Assembly (NCBI GenBank): GCA_937907395.1
Contig: CALCII010000009.1
Span: 1 to 64,000, forward strand
Reading direction: 5' to 3'
Length of the DNA: 64,000 nt
Source of the DNA: an uncultured Chitinophagaceae bacterium
Lineage (GTDB): Bacteria > Bacteroidota > Bacteroidia > Chitinophagales > Chitinophagaceae
A program made the position numbers and the translations under genes. Below the pieces are notes generated by a model. The model was not told the origin of the DNA. It did no database searches and was given only the letters and a program-made list of their open reading frames with translations. Positions 1-9,429 of the stretch are shown here, one piece after another (within the stretch, counting starts at the first letter, position 1; every line of letters starts with the position of its first letter).

Positions 1-108
1 CAAGATGAGTTTACTTTTAAGGGTCGTCAAAGACTATGACGTTGATAGGCTACAGATATAAAACTGGTAACAGTAAAGTCGAGTAGTACTAATTGCCCGT
101 AAGCTTTA
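1..108 (+). rRNA. rrl: 23S ribosomal RNA, 3' end (partial)
   Basis: The first bases match the conserved 3' end of bacterial 23S rRNA, including GTTGATAGGCTACAGAT and the closing CGAGTAGTACTAATTGCCCG followed by TAAGCTT. The rest of the gene lies left of the window. The exact 3' end is inferred from the typical position just after the CCGTAAGCTT block. The following 87 bases up to the 5S gene are AT-rich spacer with no tRNA. Confidence 0.9.
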
Positions 109-195
109 ATTTTTTTAATTGTCTTTTGCAATTACAACTATCCCAATATGATCTTATTCATGCTAAAAGCATAACGCATACAGCGTTTATCTTTT

Positions 196-306
<111 letters not shown>

Positions 307-314
307 TTTATTAG

Positions 315-346
315 AAGCCTCACAGTAATGTGAGGCTTTTTTTTTG
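315..346 (+). terminator. rRNA operon terminator
   Basis: An 8-bp perfect stem (GCCTCACA / TGTGAGGC, 317-324 and 329-336) with a GTAA loop is followed by nine T residues. It lies directly after the 5S gene and is a textbook intrinsic terminator of the rRNA operon. Confidence 0.93.
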
Positions 347-426
347 CTTACTACTCTATGCTAGTTATTGTAGCTTATCAACAGTTCAACGAAAGGATAA
401 CTGGTATGTAGATGTGGCTGCATCTT

Positions 427-434
427 TAACTTTG
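427..434 (+). promoter_or_regulatory. -7 box for the acetyltransferase
   Basis: TAACTTTG matches the Bacteroidota -7 consensus TAnnTTTG exactly. It lies 15 bases before the ATG at 450. No good -33 TTG is seen at the usual distance (CTG at 401-403 is the nearest), so this is a candidate only. If used, the transcript would start near 440 and the start codon could only be the ATG at 450. Confidence 0.45.
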
Positions 435-449
435 TTCCAAAATTTCTTT

Positions 450-1079
450 ATGACAGGGCCAGATAAAAATTTAAAGTTTCCACTTGCGCATTATAACAAA
501 CTCTGCTTCTTAAAGAATGTGGTTAAGAATCCTAATATTGTTGTTGGTGATTTCACTTACTATGATGACTTTGAAAATGTTGAGAATTTTGAAAAAAATG
601 TAAAATATCATTTTGACTTTATAGGTGACAAATTAATTATTGGCAAATTTTGCATGATTGCTTCTGATGTGAAATTCATAATGAACGGAGGCAATCATTT
701 AACGGATGCACTGTCAACTTATCCTTTTGCTATTTTCGGAAATGGCTGGGAGAATGCAATGGAGAATAAGGAGTATCCTCAAAAAGGCGATATCGTTGTG
801 GGTAATGATGTCTGGATAGGTTATAATGCAACAATTATGGCGGGAGTTAACATTGGTGACGGAGCTATTATTGCTGCCAATTCCACCGTAGTTAAAGATG
901 TAGCGCCTTATTCAATTGTTGGGGGTAATCCTGCCACGGAAATTAAAAAGAGATTTTCTCATGAAGTGATCGAAAGATTATTGGAGATCAAATGGTGGAA
1001 TTGGGATATCGAAAAGATATCGAAAAACGTACAAAACCTAACAGACAATAAAATGGATAAGTTGATACAACAGATTTGA
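450..1079 (+). CDS. Vat/CatB-type xenobiotic acetyltransferase
   Basis: Predicted acetyl-CoA-dependent O-acetyltransferase of the left-handed beta-helix (hexapeptide repeat) xenobiotic acyltransferase family, about 209 aa, the usual size. Visible family features are GEF/GDFTYYDD near the start, LIIGKFCMIASDVKFIMNGG followed by NH (the catalytic His of Vat/CatB enzymes), YPFAIFGNGWE, GDIVVGNDVWIGYNATIMAG, and the C-terminal GGNPATEIKKRF and IKWWNW blocks. These resemble streptogramin A acetyltransferases (Vat) more than chloramphenicol-type CatB, as I recall the families. The frame is open up to base 330, but that would start inside the rRNA terminator; the ATG at 450 gives the family's usual N-terminus and sits just after a -7 box. 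The gene looks AT-richer than its neighbours, which may mean acquisition. Drug specificity cannot be read from sequence alone. Confidence 0.85.
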   Translation: MTGPDKNLKFPLAHYNKLCFLKNVVKNPNIVVGDFTYYDDFENVENFEKNVKYHFDFIGDKLIIGKFCMIASDVKFIMNGGNHLTDALSTYPFAIFGNGWENAMENKEYPQKGDIVVGNDVWIGYNATIMAGVNIGDGAIIAANSTVVKDVAPYSIVGGNPATEIKKRFSHEVIERLLEIKWWNWDIEKISKNVQNLTDNKMDKLIQQI

Positions 1080-1196
1080 TACTTCAGAATACATTGCCTG
1101 TATCAATCTCTTAATTTCAACTTATTAGTTTTATTGACTAGTTTGAAAAGAGATTGTCAAATTATAAACTATCAACCCTGTACAAATCCTCAATAA

Positions 1197-2858
1197 TCAG
1201 TTCATCACTTTTACCAGATAATATATTCTGGTAGCTTCTGACCTTGTTTTTTGATTCAGAAATTTTCCCGTTAGTGAGGTTACATGAAAGTCTTCTCCCT
1301 TTCTCACCAATTGGAAACTTCTTCCGGACATTTGAATATCCTTCAGCCCTTCCTCCATTGTAAGAAGATAGGTTCCTGCTTTAACTTGATGGATACTTTC
1401 TGCTGTAGTAACGATTCTTTTGCTGTAGAAGTGAATATTTCGTGCCGAACCTGTGTATTTATAAAGAAAGAAGTTTTCTTTTGGAATGTTATGATCAGCG
1501 ATATATCTGCCAACAACATTCCCTGCCTGGTATTTTAATAATTGCGGATAAAACCAAAGACTTAAAAAGCAGTTGATGCTGAGTATAACGGCTACAGAAA
1601 TGTTGATTAACTTATTTTCTGCCGAACTGAATATCCATATTGCAACTGCAGCAATAACTCCACACATAACCAGCAGCCACGGCCAGAAACTGACTGCAGG
1701 AAAAGCGAACTTAAGAATTGCTATAGGAGCAAGTAATAGAATCCCAAGCACCAGGTATTGAAAAGAAGAGAATGCAATTTTTAAACCTGCAGCTGTGCGG
1801 GTCGTGAGAATAGAGTTGATGGCTTTTGCTGTACTTACTGCAATCAATGGCAAAACAACATAGATATAATGGGGCAATTGATATTTTGAAATGGCTAAAG
1901 AACAATAAGTAAGTAAAAATCCGGCAACTGTTATGATTTCGTCGTTTGACTGTAACATGAATTTTTTCCTGATAATGCTTATCCAATCTTTAACCAACCC
2001 GACTACAAAGAAAATTGTCCACGGCAACATACCCCATAATAAATTTTCGAAAAGAAAACTGAATGGGGCATGATTATTCCATGTGCTTTCTCCTGTTATC
2101 CGGCCAAAGCTTTGCGTCCAGTAAAAGAAGCGGAGCCCGGACACATGAGACAATCCATAAACCGATTTTTCAGGATGTAAATCAAACTGCAGATACAGGC
2201 CAATACTCATGGGTAATAAAATCACTCCTATAATAAGGAGCCCAACTAAATAAACCGGTTTAAATAAATAACTGAATTTTCTCTTTAAAATAAAATGTGG
2301 TGCAAATGCAAATACAGGCACTATGAGTGCAATTGGACCTTTGGTAACCATACCGAAGCCAATTGCAACGGAGGCAAGCAGAAAGTATTTATTCTCTTTC
2401 TTTCTTTCCCATTCTGCCAGTAGCCAGATGGCAAGTGCAACCCAGCCCATCAGGATCGTATCGGTGCGGATGTCGTTTGTAATTAAAAAGAGCGCCTGGC
2501 AGGTTGCTAATACTATGGCTGCCAGCTTTGCAATTGATTCTGCATAATATAAACGGGCAAATCGAAATGTTGCAAATACAGCCAGTATTGCAAACAGAAT
2601 GGAAGGTAGTTTAAATGCAAAGTTGTTTTCTCCGAACACATGCATTGAAACACTATTGATCCAGAAAAGAAAAGGAGGTTTGTCGAGGTAGTCCTTACCT
2701 TGTTCGTACACCTGAAGATAACTTCCGCTTTCTTTCATTTCACGGCTCATAGATGCATATTGCGATGCATCTTCATCCATCGTATCTACTCCAACTGCGA
2801 GGAAGTAAACGATTGAAACCAATGCAATAAGTAAAGGGAAACCTGATCTTCTTAGCAT
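1197..2858 (-). CDS. ArnT/PMT-like membrane glycosyltransferase
   Basis: Integral membrane glycosyltransferase of the GT39/GT83 type, 553 aa, which transfers a sugar from a polyprenyl-phosphate donor to a lipid or protein on the outer face of the inner membrane. The first transmembrane helix (about residues 8-24) is followed by MDEDASQYASMSREM, carrying the acidic catalytic motif of these enzymes, and by YLDKPPFLFW, the DKPP motif typical of ArnT-like proteins. Many further hydrophobic helices follow up to about residue 430, then a soluble C-terminal part. The acceptor is unknown; no lipid A or aminoarabinose genes lie nearby. It is divergent from the lipid kinase gene with only 50 bases between them. 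Confidence 0.85.
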   Translation of the reverse strand: MLRRSGFPLLIALVSIVYFLAVGVDTMDEDASQYASMSREMKESGSYLQVYEQGKDYLDKPPFLFWINSVSMHVFGENNFAFKLPSILFAILAVFATFRFARLYYAESIAKLAAIVLATCQALFLITNDIRTDTILMGWVALAIWLLAEWERKKENKYFLLASVAIGFGMVTKGPIALIVPVFAFAPHFILKRKFSYLFKPVYLVGLLIIGVILLPMSIGLYLQFDLHPEKSVYGLSHVSGLRFFYWTQSFGRITGESTWNNHAPFSFLFENLLWGMLPWTIFFVVGLVKDWISIIRKKFMLQSNDEIITVAGFLLTYCSLAISKYQLPHYIYVVLPLIAVSTAKAINSILTTRTAAGLKIAFSSFQYLVLGILLLAPIAILKFAFPAVSFWPWLLVMCGVIAAVAIWIFSSAENKLINISVAVILSINCFLSLWFYPQLLKYQAGNVVGRYIADHNIPKENFFLYKYTGSARNIHFYSKRIVTTAESIHQVKAGTYLLTMEEGLKDIQMSGRSFQLVRKGEDFHVTSLTGKFLNQKTRSEATRIYYLVKVMN

Positions 2859-2908
2859 ACTTATAGAATTAGAGTGAAAATAAAGCAGATCTGTTTATTT
2901 TTAGAGGA

Positions 2909-3757
2909 ATGGAAGAGAAAAAGATTGCTTTGCTGTTAAATCCGAGAGCTGGAAAGGGACGCCCTTTAAAAGTAGGAGAGCGAATTCAGGAGTTGCTTGG
3001 GGCAAAAGGAATCTCCTATACCGTATATACCGAAACATGGCCAACTAATTTTGAATTGTTCACAGATGTCTGGATCGTTGGCGGGGATGGTACCATTAAT
3101 TATTTCATTAATCATTTTGATACCAAAGATGTACCTCTTAGTTTATTTAAGGGCGGCACCGGAAATGATTTTGCCTGGACTTTGTATGGAGATATGAATA
3201 CAGAACAACAGGTTGATCATGTATTAACTGCTGGCGTAAAGAAAGTAGATGCAGGTAATTGCAATGGCAAATTCTTTTTAAATGGAATTGGAATTGGATT
3301 TGATGGTGAAGTGTTGAAAGGAATGAACGCCATACGTTTGATAGGCGGACATCTGGGCTATTATTTAGTTGTACTAAAACAGATTTTTTCTTTCCGGGAG
3401 TTTTCCTTCCGGATATCGGCACAGAAACAGTTGCTGTATGAAAAATTATTATTGTGCATGATCAATAATTCCAGCAGAACGGGTGGCGGTTTTCATGTGT
3501 CGCCCAAGTCAAGTGTAAATGATGGTTTGCTGGACCTGGTTATTGCAAAGCCTTTGACTGTGTTGGAACGGTTGCGTTATTTGCCAGTGATTGAAAAAGG
3601 GAAACATCTCAACAAGCCTTTTGTACAGCATGTTACCGGAGAGTATTTTCATGTTGCCTGTGATAAAGAATTACCTGCACAAATTGATGGGGAATATTTT
3701 TCCGCTCAGGAGTTTATCGTTTCTATCGAAAAAGAGAAATTATTGTTCAGGTATTAG
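2909..3757 (+). CDS. Diacylglycerol kinase family lipid kinase
   Basis: Soluble or membrane-associated lipid kinase of the DAGK catalytic family (YegS/BmrU/DgkB type), 282 aa. Diagnostic motifs are LLNPRAGKG near residue 10, WIVGGDGTINYFINHF (nucleotide-binding GGDGT) around residue 57, GGTGNDFAW around 87, and NGIGIGFDGEVLKG around 125. The C-terminal NDGLLDLVIAKP and QIDGE blocks are also typical. It probably phosphorylates diacylglycerol or a related lipid for phospholipid recycling. An AGAGG lies just before the ATG. It is transcribed away from the glycosyltransferase and meets the aldo/keto reductase tail to tail with one base between stops. Confidence 0.88.
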   Translation: MEEKKIALLLNPRAGKGRPLKVGERIQELLGAKGISYTVYTETWPTNFELFTDVWIVGGDGTINYFINHFDTKDVPLSLFKGGTGNDFAWTLYGDMNTEQQVDHVLTAGVKKVDAGNCNGKFFLNGIGIGFDGEVLKGMNAIRLIGGHLGYYLVVLKQIFSFREFSFRISAQKQLLYEKLLLCMINNSSRTGGGFHVSPKSSVNDGLLDLVIAKPLTVLERLRYLPVIEKGKHLNKPFVQHVTGEYFHVACDKELPAQIDGEYFSAQEFIVSIEKEKLLFRY

Positions 3758-3758
3758 A

Positions 3759-4634
3759 TCAGGCAACTTCTCTGCCCGTAGCCGCTCTCCAGATCATATA
3801 CCACTCTTCTCTTTCTAAGTGAATATCCAATGCTGAAACTGCCGATCTGAGACGATCTGCTTTACTGGTGCCCATCACCGGATGTATACCTGCAGGGTGT
3901 TGCAATAACCAGGCGATAAGTATGGTATCTGCAGATGTATTATATTTCTCAGATAAAAGATGTGTCACTGCCAGGATTCGTTTGGTTTGTTCCTCTTCTG
4001 ATCCTGAAAATAAATTGCCACCACCTAAAGGGCTCCATGCCATTGGAATGATGCGATGTTGCTGGCACTGGTCAAAAGTACCATCATTCATAGGCTCCAT
4101 ATGCAAAACTGAACATTCCACCTGGTTTACGTCTACTCGAATACGGCTGTTAATCAGTTCAACCTGTGAAGGAGTGAAATTACTTACACCAAACTGAAGA
4201 ATTTTTCCTTGTTCTTTGAGTTGATTGACTGCTTCTGCAATTTCGTTGGCATTCATCAGAATATCCGGTCTGTGAAGCAACAAGCAATCGATATAATGGG
4301 TGCGAAAATTTTCAAGCGAAGTCTCCACCGATTCAATGATATGTTGTGCAGAAGTGTCGTAAGATTTAATTTGGTGAAGCGGACGGTTAGGCGACACTTT
4401 TTGTATTCCACACTTTGTGATCAATTGCATTTTATCACGAAGAGAAGGTTCCTGTTGTAACACACGGCCAAACTCTTCCTCTGTTGTATAATCTCCATAA
4501 ATATCTGCGTGATCAAAAGTGGTAATACCAAGCTCGATACTTTGTTTGATGATGGATTCATAAGCGGGTGTTTGAAATCTTGATCCCCACAAACCCCACT
4601 TCATGGTTCCTGCAATAATTCTAGAATAAGCCAT
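3759..4634 (-). CDS. Aldo/keto reductase (YdhF-like)
   Basis: NADPH-dependent aldo/keto reductase, 291 aa, with a full (beta/alpha)8 barrel. The catalytic tetrad is visible as Asp41 and Tyr46 (in TFDHADIYGDY), Lys74 (LITKCG) and His121 (LLLHRPD). Downstream blocks typical of the family are GKILQFGVSNF, NQVECSVLH and MAWSPLGGGNLF. The last resembles the YdhF/oxidoreductase subgroup. The substrate is not predictable. It starts two bases after the end of the L,D-transpeptidase gene on the same strand, so the two are probably co-transcribed, transpeptidase first. Confidence 0.9.
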   Translation of the reverse strand: MAYSRIIAGTMKWGLWGSRFQTPAYESIIKQSIELGITTFDHADIYGDYTTEEEFGRVLQQEPSLRDKMQLITKCGIQKVSPNRPLHQIKSYDTSAQHIIESVETSLENFRTHYIDCLLLHRPDILMNANEIAEAVNQLKEQGKILQFGVSNFTPSQVELINSRIRVDVNQVECSVLHMEPMNDGTFDQCQQHRIIPMAWSPLGGGNLFSGSEEEQTKRILAVTHLLSEKYNTSADTILIAWLLQHPAGIHPVMGTSKADRLRSAVSALDIHLEREEWYMIWRAATGREVA

Positions 4635-4636
4635 AG

Positions 4637-6289
4637 TTACAATTTTGAATTTTCCATAATCATTTCTGCCAGGCGGCCATCCCGTTTGTATAAATCATTT
4701 CTGAAATGAAGCTGGCCATTTGTATCTACCCAGGAAGTAAAATACGCAATTAAAACCGGAATTGGTTTCGTAAGCGTTACATACAGTTCCTTCTGTGCAT
4801 TCATTGCTGAGTCGATACGTTCTTCTGTCCATTCCGGTTGATGCCGCAATACATAGATAGCCAGCTGCCTTGGCTGTTCTACTCGAATGCATCCATGACT
4901 GAAGGCACGCTGATCCATGTTGAACAAATTCTTGGATGGCGTATCGTGCAGATAAATATTATGACTGTTGGGAAATAAAAATTTCACTTTGCCTAAAGCA
5001 TTCCAGGGGCCGGGTAACTGACGCACACTGTTGCCATTCCATTCCATATGATTGTTGGCGAGGTAATGTTTGTTACGACGAACCGCAGGAAGTATTTCTT
5101 TATAAAGTATACTGGTTGGTACATTCCAGTAGGGGCTAAACACTACATATTTCATGGTGCCATTAAAGATGGCAGTTTGATGAATGGATTTTCCAACCAC
5201 TACTTTCATACTCCAGGCGAGTGAATCATTTTCAAAAGCATGAAACCTGAATTCAGGAATATTAATAACTATGTAATCTTTCTTAAGGGCAACAGGAAGC
5301 CAACGGCATCGTTCCATATTCACTATGATCTGCTGAATCCTTTTCTCAACAGGGAAATTCATTTCATTGATCAACGATTTTGTAATGATACCATCTTCTT
5401 TCAGTCCATACCTGTATTGAAAGTTTTTTATCGCTTTTTCAAGCCCGACATCAAATTCAATAGTGTTATTACCGGGTTTTAAATCCTCACTCATCTCCAG
5501 TCGTTTCCGGATCGTTAGAATCACAGAATCTGCATCGCCCAGTTTCAATGTTTTTTTCTTTGTTTTTATAACGGGCCATCCGCCTTTTTTCTCAATGTTC
5601 CTGTACTTATGTAAATAGGATTTCAGTAATGCATATTGAGGGTACACGGGTTCATGCTTCATAAAGTCTGAAGAAGGAACTTCAAGCAGTGAGTCAAGAA
5701 AGGATTCATAAGATAGTTTTTTTCGGGGCAGATCCCAATCAATCGCTTTCATTCCTTTTTCACCAAGGCCTGTCCAGATCGTGTTGGCATAAAAAAAGTA
5801 TTGGGCGGTTAGCATTAATTCCAGTTGTACATCTGCTTTATCGGTTGATACACCGGAGGTGTCGTTGTCCATCATGCGATGGAATTCAGGTTCATACAGC
5901 AGTTTTACTTTCACACCTTCATCGGTTATGTTTTCCAGTTTATTGAATAAGTTGCCGGCTTGTTCTATCAGCCCTTGTTCATCAAACCAGGCGTATGCAT
6001 ATTTTCTGCCGGAGTAAAACTTCCGGATTTGTTTTTTGTAATGCTGAAATGCAGGATGTTGATGCAGGAATACATCGATTGAGGTGCTATCGAAATGAAT
6101 TTTCGTTTGTCTGCTGAAATTCCCCGGCAATGTAAGATCCGGTTGAAGATGGGGGATTGTATCCTTTATTGAAATTTTTTGTCCGTTCGAATTGTTTCTG
6201 CAGCTGAACAAGATTGCAGATGCCAACAACAATATAATGAGCCTGGTTATTATCTGAAGACGGGTGGTGTTAAAAAAAACAGGTATCAT
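4637..6289 (-). CDS. L,D-transpeptidase, YcbB/LdtD-like lipoprotein
   Basis: Peptidoglycan L,D-transpeptidase of the YkuD family, 550 aa, probably anchored in the envelope. The N-terminus has a hydrophobic helix ending in the lipobox ILFSC (about residues 26-30), so it is likely a lipoprotein rather than a simple signal-peptide protein. A YcbB-type scaffold domain and a peptidoglycan-binding-1-like stretch (LEKAIKNFQYRYGLKEDGII, about residues 280-300) precede the catalytic domain. The active site is FSHGCIRVEQP, with the nucleophilic Cys, and the upstream His in IYLHDTP. These enzymes make 3-3 crosslinks in peptidoglycan. It is first in a likely two-gene transcript with the aldo/keto reductase. 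Confidence 0.9.
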   Translation of the reverse strand: MIPVFFNTTRLQIITRLIILLLASAILFSCRNNSNGQKISIKDTIPHLQPDLTLPGNFSRQTKIHFDSTSIDVFLHQHPAFQHYKKQIRKFYSGRKYAYAWFDEQGLIEQAGNLFNKLENITDEGVKVKLLYEPEFHRMMDNDTSGVSTDKADVQLELMLTAQYFFYANTIWTGLGEKGMKAIDWDLPRKKLSYESFLDSLLEVPSSDFMKHEPVYPQYALLKSYLHKYRNIEKKGGWPVIKTKKKTLKLGDADSVILTIRKRLEMSEDLKPGNNTIEFDVGLEKAIKNFQYRYGLKEDGIITKSLINEMNFPVEKRIQQIIVNMERCRWLPVALKKDYIVINIPEFRFHAFENDSLAWSMKVVVGKSIHQTAIFNGTMKYVVFSPYWNVPTSILYKEILPAVRRNKHYLANNHMEWNGNSVRQLPGPWNALGKVKFLFPNSHNIYLHDTPSKNLFNMDQRAFSHGCIRVEQPRQLAIYVLRHQPEWTEERIDSAMNAQKELYVTLTKPIPVLIAYFTSWVDTNGQLHFRNDLYKRDGRLAEMIMENSKL

Positions 6290-6372
6290 GCTTGATGATT
6301 CATACGTTCACTATAAAGTTACTTGTATTCCGGCAAGCCATGGATCAGAATTTGTAAAAACTCTGTAAGCTG

Positions 6373-9204
6373 TTATTGTTTCATGAATTTTTCTGATTTC
6401 AGTAATACTCCGTTAGTTGAGTAAAAACGGATAATATACACACCGTGATTCAGTTTTTGAATATTGATTCGTTTGGTTTGGTTTCGCAGGCTGCCAGATA
6501 GTAACATGGCGCCATTAGAAGCCACGATATCAAACTGTACTGCTTCATTTGTATAAGAACTTACAAATAATTCATGATCTGCAGGATTCGGGAAAATCTT
6601 GGTTGTAGCAGATTGGCCTTCCACTATTTTGCAAATAGAGCTGTAGTAAGTCAGTTCTTTTAAAGATACCGCTCTCACTCTGTAATACGTAATTCTTCCC
6701 AGTGCTTCTTTGTCTGTGTATTCCAGTTCAATGTCTGTGCCGGGTTTGTAGTCGTATGCTTTAATAACGGTTACAGGAGTAAACACTCCGTTATCGGTAC
6801 TTTTTTCAATCACAAATTCATTTAAAGCATCTTTAGCGTTAAACTCAATGTGCAACCATACACCACGATTGCTTTTTGTTGCATTCAGATTAAATGTGAA
6901 ACGTGATAATAGAATATAAGGCGGAGGTATACATCCTTTATTAGAAACCCATTTGGAACCGCCTTGTCCATCGGGTACAAATACTGCAGCCTGGCTACCT
7001 GTAGTGTTTTGTGTAACATTAAGAGAGGGGGGTGTTGTATAACCTGTTGTTTGAGATTGATAATTTGATGAAACAGTATTACCCCCTCCCAGGTAATTAT
7101 ACAGCGTACTTGCCCGTGATGAACTGTTCGAAAAATAGCCACCTCCGTTACAACCGTAATCACCTGTGCCCACCACTACATAATATTGATTATAAGCAGT
7201 TCCTGTTGATGGGTCGCAGTGGTTTGAAAAATTCACATAAGCTGATGCATTATCAAATCCACAGCCTCCTGCTCCCAGGAAGAAGATCACGTTGCTTTGT
7301 GCGGGAATATCTCCGCTGGCTGGCACTGCAAGGAAAACAGTACAACCGGCGATTGAATTTAACTGGCTGATAACACCATTTATAATTGTTGCATCTGCTG
7401 GTGTACCCGGATCCAATAATCGGAAACAGTGCAAACCTGCATCTCCACAGGTTTCTGAAGTGCCACTGGAAAAAACTGAATTAGTATATGGATTTGAAGG
7501 AAGATTTTTTCCATACCAATAATAATTCACATCGGTTCCGTTTGTGGAAGTAAGGGCCAGGTTGCCAATATTGACCGAATTGGTTAATGTACTTCCTAAA
7601 ACAAATTCATTATTTGCATCTGCTCCGCAAGGATTCACAAATTGAGTTTTGATTTTGATATCCATGCCGCCTGTTGATGAGAGGACACTGAAATTACTTG
7701 CAGATACAGCATCGCAACCATTCGCTGTTACCCTAATGACGCCTGTAGTGGCGGCTGCAGGAACTGTAACTGTAATGGTGGTGCTGTTAACAACAGTAAA
7801 GGAAGTGGTGGATGCAGTACCAAAACGAATTAATGAAACACCCGTTCCTGTTGTAAAACCTGTACCTGTTATAGTAACTGTACTGCCGGCAGTAGCGGAA
7901 GTGGGTGTAAATGACGTCACAGTTGCAGTTGGTGTACAGGCTGCTGAAGTAGTTGTTGAAATTTCGTTTGAATTGGAGGTTGTACAGCCACCGCTCACTG
8001 CTCTTACCACATAATAGTAGGTTGAATTGGCGCTTAAGCCAGATACATCGAGAAAGTTATCAGTTGTGTAAACGTTTTGCCACCCGGGGACATAAGTGTT
8101 GGTTAATGAGGGGTATCCGTATGATACATCATCAAACGCAAGGTTACCGGCGCTTCTAGTATAGGTGAATCTGAATTGAGTAATATTGGCAGGTAAAGCC
8201 GGAGACGTTGCAGATGTGTAAGTGTAGGTTGTTCCAGACGTGGGAAGTGGAATAATATTTTGTATGGTAACCCAGCTACTGCCGTTATAGCCTTGAACCA
8301 GTAATGCCGATGCAGCATCAGTACCCTGGCCTTTCAGCCAGAAAGAAAGTGTTGTTGCAGCAGAAGGTAATGTAGCTGTTTGTACCGCATCGTTAGTGGC
8401 ATTCATTTGTAATGAAGGTGAAGCAGCGCCATAATTACCAGATGTAGTATAAGTTCCGCCAATACTGGTGAATGTCCAACCACTTGGCTGTGTAGTACCG
8501 GCACTAAAACCTTCCGTTACCGTTGTAGTGGTAGTGGTTTTTTGATACACATCCACATAGTACCCGGTAGCATCCGTTTGCGCATTCCAGTTAGCCGTGA
8601 AACTACTGCTGGTTACATTTGTTGCGCTGGTTGCTACGGGTGTGGCCGGCATCGTACAAGTTGGGAATGTTGCTTGTATTATGATGTTCTTAATACGTAC
8701 TGCTTTGTCACCTGCAATACCATCATAAAAACGAAACTGAACTGCGGTAGATGTAATAGGGCCAGTAAAAGTGACGTTGGTTGAAACATAGGTTGTGGAG
8801 GTAGGAGTTGCGCCTGAGGTTTGAGTGCTTGTCCAGGTGCTGCCGCCATTTACAGACATATCCACTTTCACAGGGCTGTTTGTGCCTGATCCATAAGTGG
8901 CAATATCAAAATAAATAGTTACCGATGATGCGCCATTAATGGTAGAATAAATATTGGACAATAAGTAGTCATAAACCGGAGCCGTTGCAGATTCGAGCAG
9001 ATAATAACCAGATTGCGGAACAGCATTTGTTGTTCCACCAGCATTAGTAGAAGACCATCCTGAGGGGATGGATGCTCCCGTAGCTGTATTATCAATGGTT
9101 GTTTGTGCAATACTCCAGACAGGAAGTAATGCCAGCAGAAAACATCCCGCAATTTTTGCGATTCTAGGTAATAATGAGCGACGCTTATCTGATTCGGCAA
9201 TCAT
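6373..9204 (-). CDS. Large secreted T9SS cargo, fn3 / TIG / lamin-tail-like
   Basis: Predicted cell-surface or secreted protein of about 943 aa. The chosen start (MIAESDKRR) gives a signal peptide ending at VWSIAQ near residue 34; a longer frame to 9246 only adds 14 unlikely residues. Modules in order: a jelly-roll-like N-terminal part (about 35-185); an fn3 domain beginning near 190 (SSSFTANWNAQTDATGYYVD), interrupted by a second beta-sandwich-like segment and resuming at about 370-418 (SANSTYYYVVRAV); an IPT/TIG-like domain at about 420-508 (ITGTGFTTGTGVSLIRFG); a region from about 513 beginning DIKIKTQFVNPCGADANNEF, which looks like a lamin-tail-like domain; and a C-terminal type A sorting domain from about 865 (KIFPNPADHELFVSS ... 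GVYIIRFYS ... EKFMKQ). Function unknown; adhesion or a matrix role is a guess. Confidence 0.85.
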   Translation of the reverse strand: MIAESDKRRSLLPRIAKIAGCFLLALLPVWSIAQTTIDNTATGASIPSGWSSTNAGGTTNAVPQSGYYLLESATAPVYDYLLSNIYSTINGASSVTIYFDIATYGSGTNSPVKVDMSVNGGSTWTSTQTSGATPTSTTYVSTNVTFTGPITSTAVQFRFYDGIAGDKAVRIKNIIIQATFPTCTMPATPVATSATNVTSSSFTANWNAQTDATGYYVDVYQKTTTTTTVTEGFSAGTTQPSGWTFTSIGGTYTTSGNYGAASPSLQMNATNDAVQTATLPSAATTLSFWLKGQGTDAASALLVQGYNGSSWVTIQNIIPLPTSGTTYTYTSATSPALPANITQFRFTYTRSAGNLAFDDVSYGYPSLTNTYVPGWQNVYTTDNFLDVSGLSANSTYYYVVRAVSGGCTTSNSNEISTTTSAACTPTATVTSFTPTSATAGSTVTITGTGFTTGTGVSLIRFGTASTTSFTVVNSTTITVTVPAAATTGVIRVTANGCDAVSASNFSVLSSTGGMDIKIKTQFVNPCGADANNEFVLGSTLTNSVNIGNLALTSTNGTDVNYYWYGKNLPSNPYTNSVFSSGTSETCGDAGLHCFRLLDPGTPADATIINGVISQLNSIAGCTVFLAVPASGDIPAQSNVIFFLGAGGCGFDNASAYVNFSNHCDPSTGTAYNQYYVVVGTGDYGCNGGGYFSNSSSRASTLYNYLGGGNTVSSNYQSQTTGYTTPPSLNVTQNTTGSQAAVFVPDGQGGSKWVSNKGCIPPPYILLSRFTFNLNATKSNRGVWLHIEFNAKDALNEFVIEKSTDNGVFTPVTVIKAYDYKPGTDIELEYTDKEALGRITYYRVRAVSLKELTYYSSICKIVEGQSATTKIFPNPADHELFVSSYTNEAVQFDIVASNGAMLLSGSLRNQTKRINIQKLNHGVYIIRFYSTNGVLLKSEKFMKQ

Positions 9205-9399
9205 AAAATGTGCATTTGAGTTATAGCAGCAGTGTTGCTGTAACACAAAGTGAGTTTCCGGTTTGCAAGATTTGTTTTGATAGGATTACCTGAGATAAGG
9301 AAATTGGGACTGGGTGAGATAGGTGCGTCTGAGGTTAAACGTCTAAGATACAATAAAAATCAGAACAGAAATGCAATAATTATTAAGAAATCATTACAT

Positions 9400-9428
9400 A
9401 AAAAAAGCACCCCGGAGGGTGCTTTTTG
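9400..9428 (-). terminator. Terminator of the 2234-aa surface protein gene
   Basis: On the minus strand an 11-bp stem (AAAAAGCACCC / GGGTGCTTTTT, plus-strand arms 9402-9412 and 9417-9427) with a four-base loop is followed by a run of T. It begins two bases after the stop codon of the gene ending at 9430. The remaining bases 9205-9399 between the two cargo genes hold no other feature that I can support. Confidence 0.88.
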
Positions 9429-9429
9429 C

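Noticed and set aside
109..195. Possible tRNA in the 23S-5S spacer
   Set aside because: No cloverleaf or tRNA signature; the spacer is simple AT-rich sequence.
330..449. N-terminal extension of the acetyltransferase
   Set aside because: It begins within the rRNA terminator hairpin and adds 40 residues not seen in the family; a -7 box lies inside it.
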